From an uncultured Lachnospiraceae bacterium (GTDB lineage: Bacteria > Bacillota > Clostridia > Lachnospirales > Lachnospiraceae), in the NCBI GenBank assembly GCA_947631955.1, contig CANRNJ010000014.1:1-64000 (forward strand): a stretch of DNA of 64,000 bases, given 5' to 3'. How positions within the stretch are numbered: the first letter of the stretch is position 1; every line of letters begins with the position of its first letter. The notes under the pieces are model-generated. The model saw only the letters and a list, made by a program, of their open reading frames with translations, was not told the DNA's origin and made no database searches. This document shows positions 62,143-64,000 of the stretch, piece by piece. A program made the position numbers and the translations under genes.

Positions 62143-63885
62143 ATGGGTAGATTCGATCAGAAAAAGCGCGGGACGGCGGCGCGCAGGGCAGCAGCAGCGC
62201 TCCTTATATTGACTATGTTGGTCACAAGCGCCTGCGGAAACGGTCCGTCGGGCGGTCCGGACAGTGCGGCGCCAAACGGCGCCGACAAACAGGAAACGGC
62301 ACAGACAGCGCCGGAAACAGAAGCGCAGGAGATCCCGGATGTGACCGATACGATCCCTCTGAATGTCATAGACGATAATTACCGCACTTATTACGAAGTG
62401 TTCGTTTATTCCTTTTATGACGGGGACGGGGACGGCATTGGCGATCTGAAGGGCCTGACAGAGAAACTCGATTACATCAATGACGGGGACGATACGACCG
62501 ACACGGATCTGGGCTGCAACGGTATCTGGCTCATGCCCGTACATCCGTCGCCCACCTACCATAAATATGATGTGACGGATTATTACGCGATCGATCCGGC
62601 ATACGGCACGCTGGACGATTTTCAGGCTTTTCTGGCGGCCTGCAGCGAGAGGGGCATCAAGGTCATCATGGATCTGGTGCTGAATCACACTTCTTCGCAG
62701 CACCCGTGGTTTACGGCGGCCTGCGATTACCTTAGGAACCTCGGAAATGCCGAGCCGAGTGCGGAGGAGTGTCCGTATTTTGACTACTATTATTTTACCA
62801 AAGAACCGCAGTCGGGATACAGCCGGGTGGGCGGAACGGACTGGTACTACGAAGCGCAGTTCTGGAGCGAAATGCCGGATCTGAACTTGGGATGCGCGGC
62901 CCTTAGGGAAGAGATCGAAAAGATCACAAAATACTGGCTGGATATGGGGGTCGGCGGATTCCGTCTGGACGCGGTCAAAGAGTATTACTCCGACAGCGCG
63001 CCGTCGAATATTGAATTTTTAAGTTGGTTGACTGATACAGTCAAGTCCCAGAAGCCGGACGCTTATCTGGTGGGCGAGGCATGGCTGAATCTCAACGCTT
63101 ACGCGGAGTATTATAAGAGCGGCATCGACAGCCTGTTTGATTTTCATTTCGCGGGCGCCGAGGGCGTTATCGCAAAGGTCATGAACGGCGCGTCGGCGGA
63201 AAAATACGGAACGGCCTTGGCGGAACTGGAAGATGCGTTCGGCCAGTACAATGAGAACTATATCGACGCGCCTTTTTATACGAACCACGACATGGCAAGA
63301 AGCGCCGGTTACTATGTGGGAGAACACTCGCAGGAACGGGTCAAGATGGCGGGCGCCATGAATCTTATGATGAGCGGCTCGGCCTTCCTGTATTACGGCG
63401 AAGAACTCGGCATGAAAGGTTCGGGCCGGGACGAGAACAAAAGGGCTCCGATGTACTGGAGCAAAGACAACGGCGCGGAGGGAATGTGCGACGGTCCTGC
63501 CGATATGGAAAAGTTTGAGATGAAATACGACAGTCTGGAGGAGCAGGAGCAGGATCCCTCTTCCATTTACCGGTATTTTAAGAAAGCAATCAAGATCCGG
63601 AACCAGAATCCGGAGATCGCCAGAGGGCAGGTGGAGTATCTGGAAGACGTGTCGTCCGAAGACGTGTGCGTGATCCGCAAGAGTTATGACGGCTCCGAAC
63701 TGCTGCTGCTGTTTTCAACAGGGCCGGAGGCGCAGAGCGTGGATTTAAGCGGCGTGGACTTAAACGGTCATAAGGTGGACGATACGACCGAAGTGCGGGC
63801 GGCGCTTGCCGCGGACGGACAGCCTGTTACGTTCAGTCAGGGCACCGCGCAGATGCAGCCGTATTCGATCTTGGTGTTGAAATAA
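62143..63885 (+). CDS. Secreted GH13 alpha-amylase lipoprotein
   Basis: The signal peptide ends in lipobox VTSAC, so this 580-residue amylase is anchored outside the cell. The GH13 barrel shows FVYSFYDGDGDGIGDLKGLT, the nucleophile Asp276 in GGFRLDAV, the acid/base Glu312 in LVGEAW, and Asp383 in TNHDMAR. LVLNHTSSQHPW is conserved region I. ATG 62143 has GGAG eight bases upstream; an open frame back to 62038 includes an untranslated-looking stretch and is rejected. It may supply malto-oligosaccharides to the importer upstream, which would make the transporter bifunctional or MalEFG-like. Confidence 0.93.
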   Translation: MGRFDQKKRGTAARRAAAALLILTMLVTSACGNGPSGGPDSAAPNGADKQETAQTAPETEAQEIPDVTDTIPLNVIDDNYRTYYEVFVYSFYDGDGDGIGDLKGLTEKLDYINDGDDTTDTDLGCNGIWLMPVHPSPTYHKYDVTDYYAIDPAYGTLDDFQAFLAACSERGIKVIMDLVLNHTSSQHPWFTAACDYLRNLGNAEPSAEECPYFDYYYFTKEPQSGYSRVGGTDWYYEAQFWSEMPDLNLGCAALREEIEKITKYWLDMGVGGFRLDAVKEYYSDSAPSNIEFLSWLTDTVKSQKPDAYLVGEAWLNLNAYAEYYKSGIDSLFDFHFAGAEGVIAKVMNGASAEKYGTALAELEDAFGQYNENYIDAPFYTNHDMARSAGYYVGEHSQERVKMAGAMNLMMSGSAFLYYGEELGMKGSGRDENKRAPMYWSKDNGAEGMCDGPADMEKFEMKYDSLEEQEQDPSSIYRYFKKAIKIRNQNPEIARGQVEYLEDVSSEDVCVIRKSYDGSELLLLFSTGPEAQSVDLSGVDLNGHKVDDTTEVRAALAADGQPVTFSQGTAQMQPYSILVLK

Positions 63886-63901
63886 AATTCCCGCGTACGC
63901 A

Positions 63902-63930
63902 AAAACCTCGAAGTTTGACTTCGAGGTTTT
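63902..63930. terminator. Bidirectional terminator after the amylase gene
   Basis: AAAACCTCGAAG (63902-63913) and CTTCGAGGTTTT (63919-63930) form a perfect 12-bp stem with a 5-base loop. A-rich and T-rich ends suit either direction. The last 70 bases of the window show no gene. Confidence 0.8.
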
Positions 63931-64000
63931 CGCTTGTGTAAAAGGGGAATTCTTCCGGAATTGCTATTACCGACTTGACTTCCGTGATCAAGTCTATATT

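Overview
This window reads as a chromosomal segment of a Gram-positive anaerobe of the Clostridia, most likely family Lachnospiraceae. The evidence is gene content rather than any marker sequence: DUF4250, DUF4364, DUF3842, DUF1385 and DUF6142-type proteins, the clpC / 'endosialidase' / radA order, rpmE-DUF1385-prmC-prfA, a CIRCE-controlled clpB, a lone chromosomal serine recombinase, and plant-polysaccharide genes with LacI regulators. The core is moderately GC-rich. Bases 1 to about 3,530 are clearly more AT-rich and look foreign.

Region 1 (1-3,533) is a graveyard of mobile DNA. It holds the start of a replication-initiator-type gene of an integrative element on the minus strand, fragments upstream of it, a frameshifted tyrosine-integrase C-terminus cut off at a 52-bp repeat, a GNAT acetyltransferase, a membrane-anchored coiled-coil protein, and a 34-residue holin-like toxin gene with its own promoter, terminator and complementary mRNA ends. 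The last 1.5 kb is bracketed by two copies of a 125-bp segment. The right copy is the genuine clpB promoter with a complete CIRCE operator; the left copy carries only half of it.

Region 2 (3,592-25,200) is mostly housekeeping: clpB, an S66 peptidase, DUF4250 with a RACo-like corrinoid-protein activator, a polysaccharide deacetylase, rarA, a minus-strand operon (malic enzyme, YhcC-type radical SAM protein, DUF4364), rho, rpmE, DUF1385, prmC, prfA and nth. An AraC regulator, a Csp-like subtilase, and a divergent hemerythrin/Hpt pair follow. Region 3 (25,400-43,800) holds a DUF218 protein, a TPR lipoprotein, a degenerate NUDIX protein coupled to pyrF-pyrE, small membrane proteins, an M29 aminopeptidase, purE-purM-purN-purD, a zinc-ribbon protein, an SH3 membrane protein, a GntR regulator fused translationally to clpC, radA and a solo recombinase.

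Region 4 (43,900-64,000) holds a LytR-CpsA-Psr protein, a heterodimeric ABC exporter, tRNA-Trp, and a carbohydrate locus. That locus has a secreted GH53 galactanase with a galactan-binding module, a LacI regulator, DUF3842, an unfamiliar 613-residue protein with a small zinc-ribbon partner, a cytosolic GH53, a second LacI, a binding-protein-dependent sugar importer with a palindromic operator and structured leader, and a secreted GH13 amylase. The likely chain is surface cleavage of galactan (and alpha-glucan), import of oligosaccharides, then intracellular cleavage. No beta-galactosidase lies in the window.

Two patterns run through the window. Short tandem repeats (22-60 bp) have expanded just after stop codons, just before starts and in frame inside several enzymes. 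Several genes also have strongly structured leaders. The least explained items are the toxin module inside the clpB promoter duplication, the four-hairpin leader of nth, and the 613-residue protein of the galactan locus.
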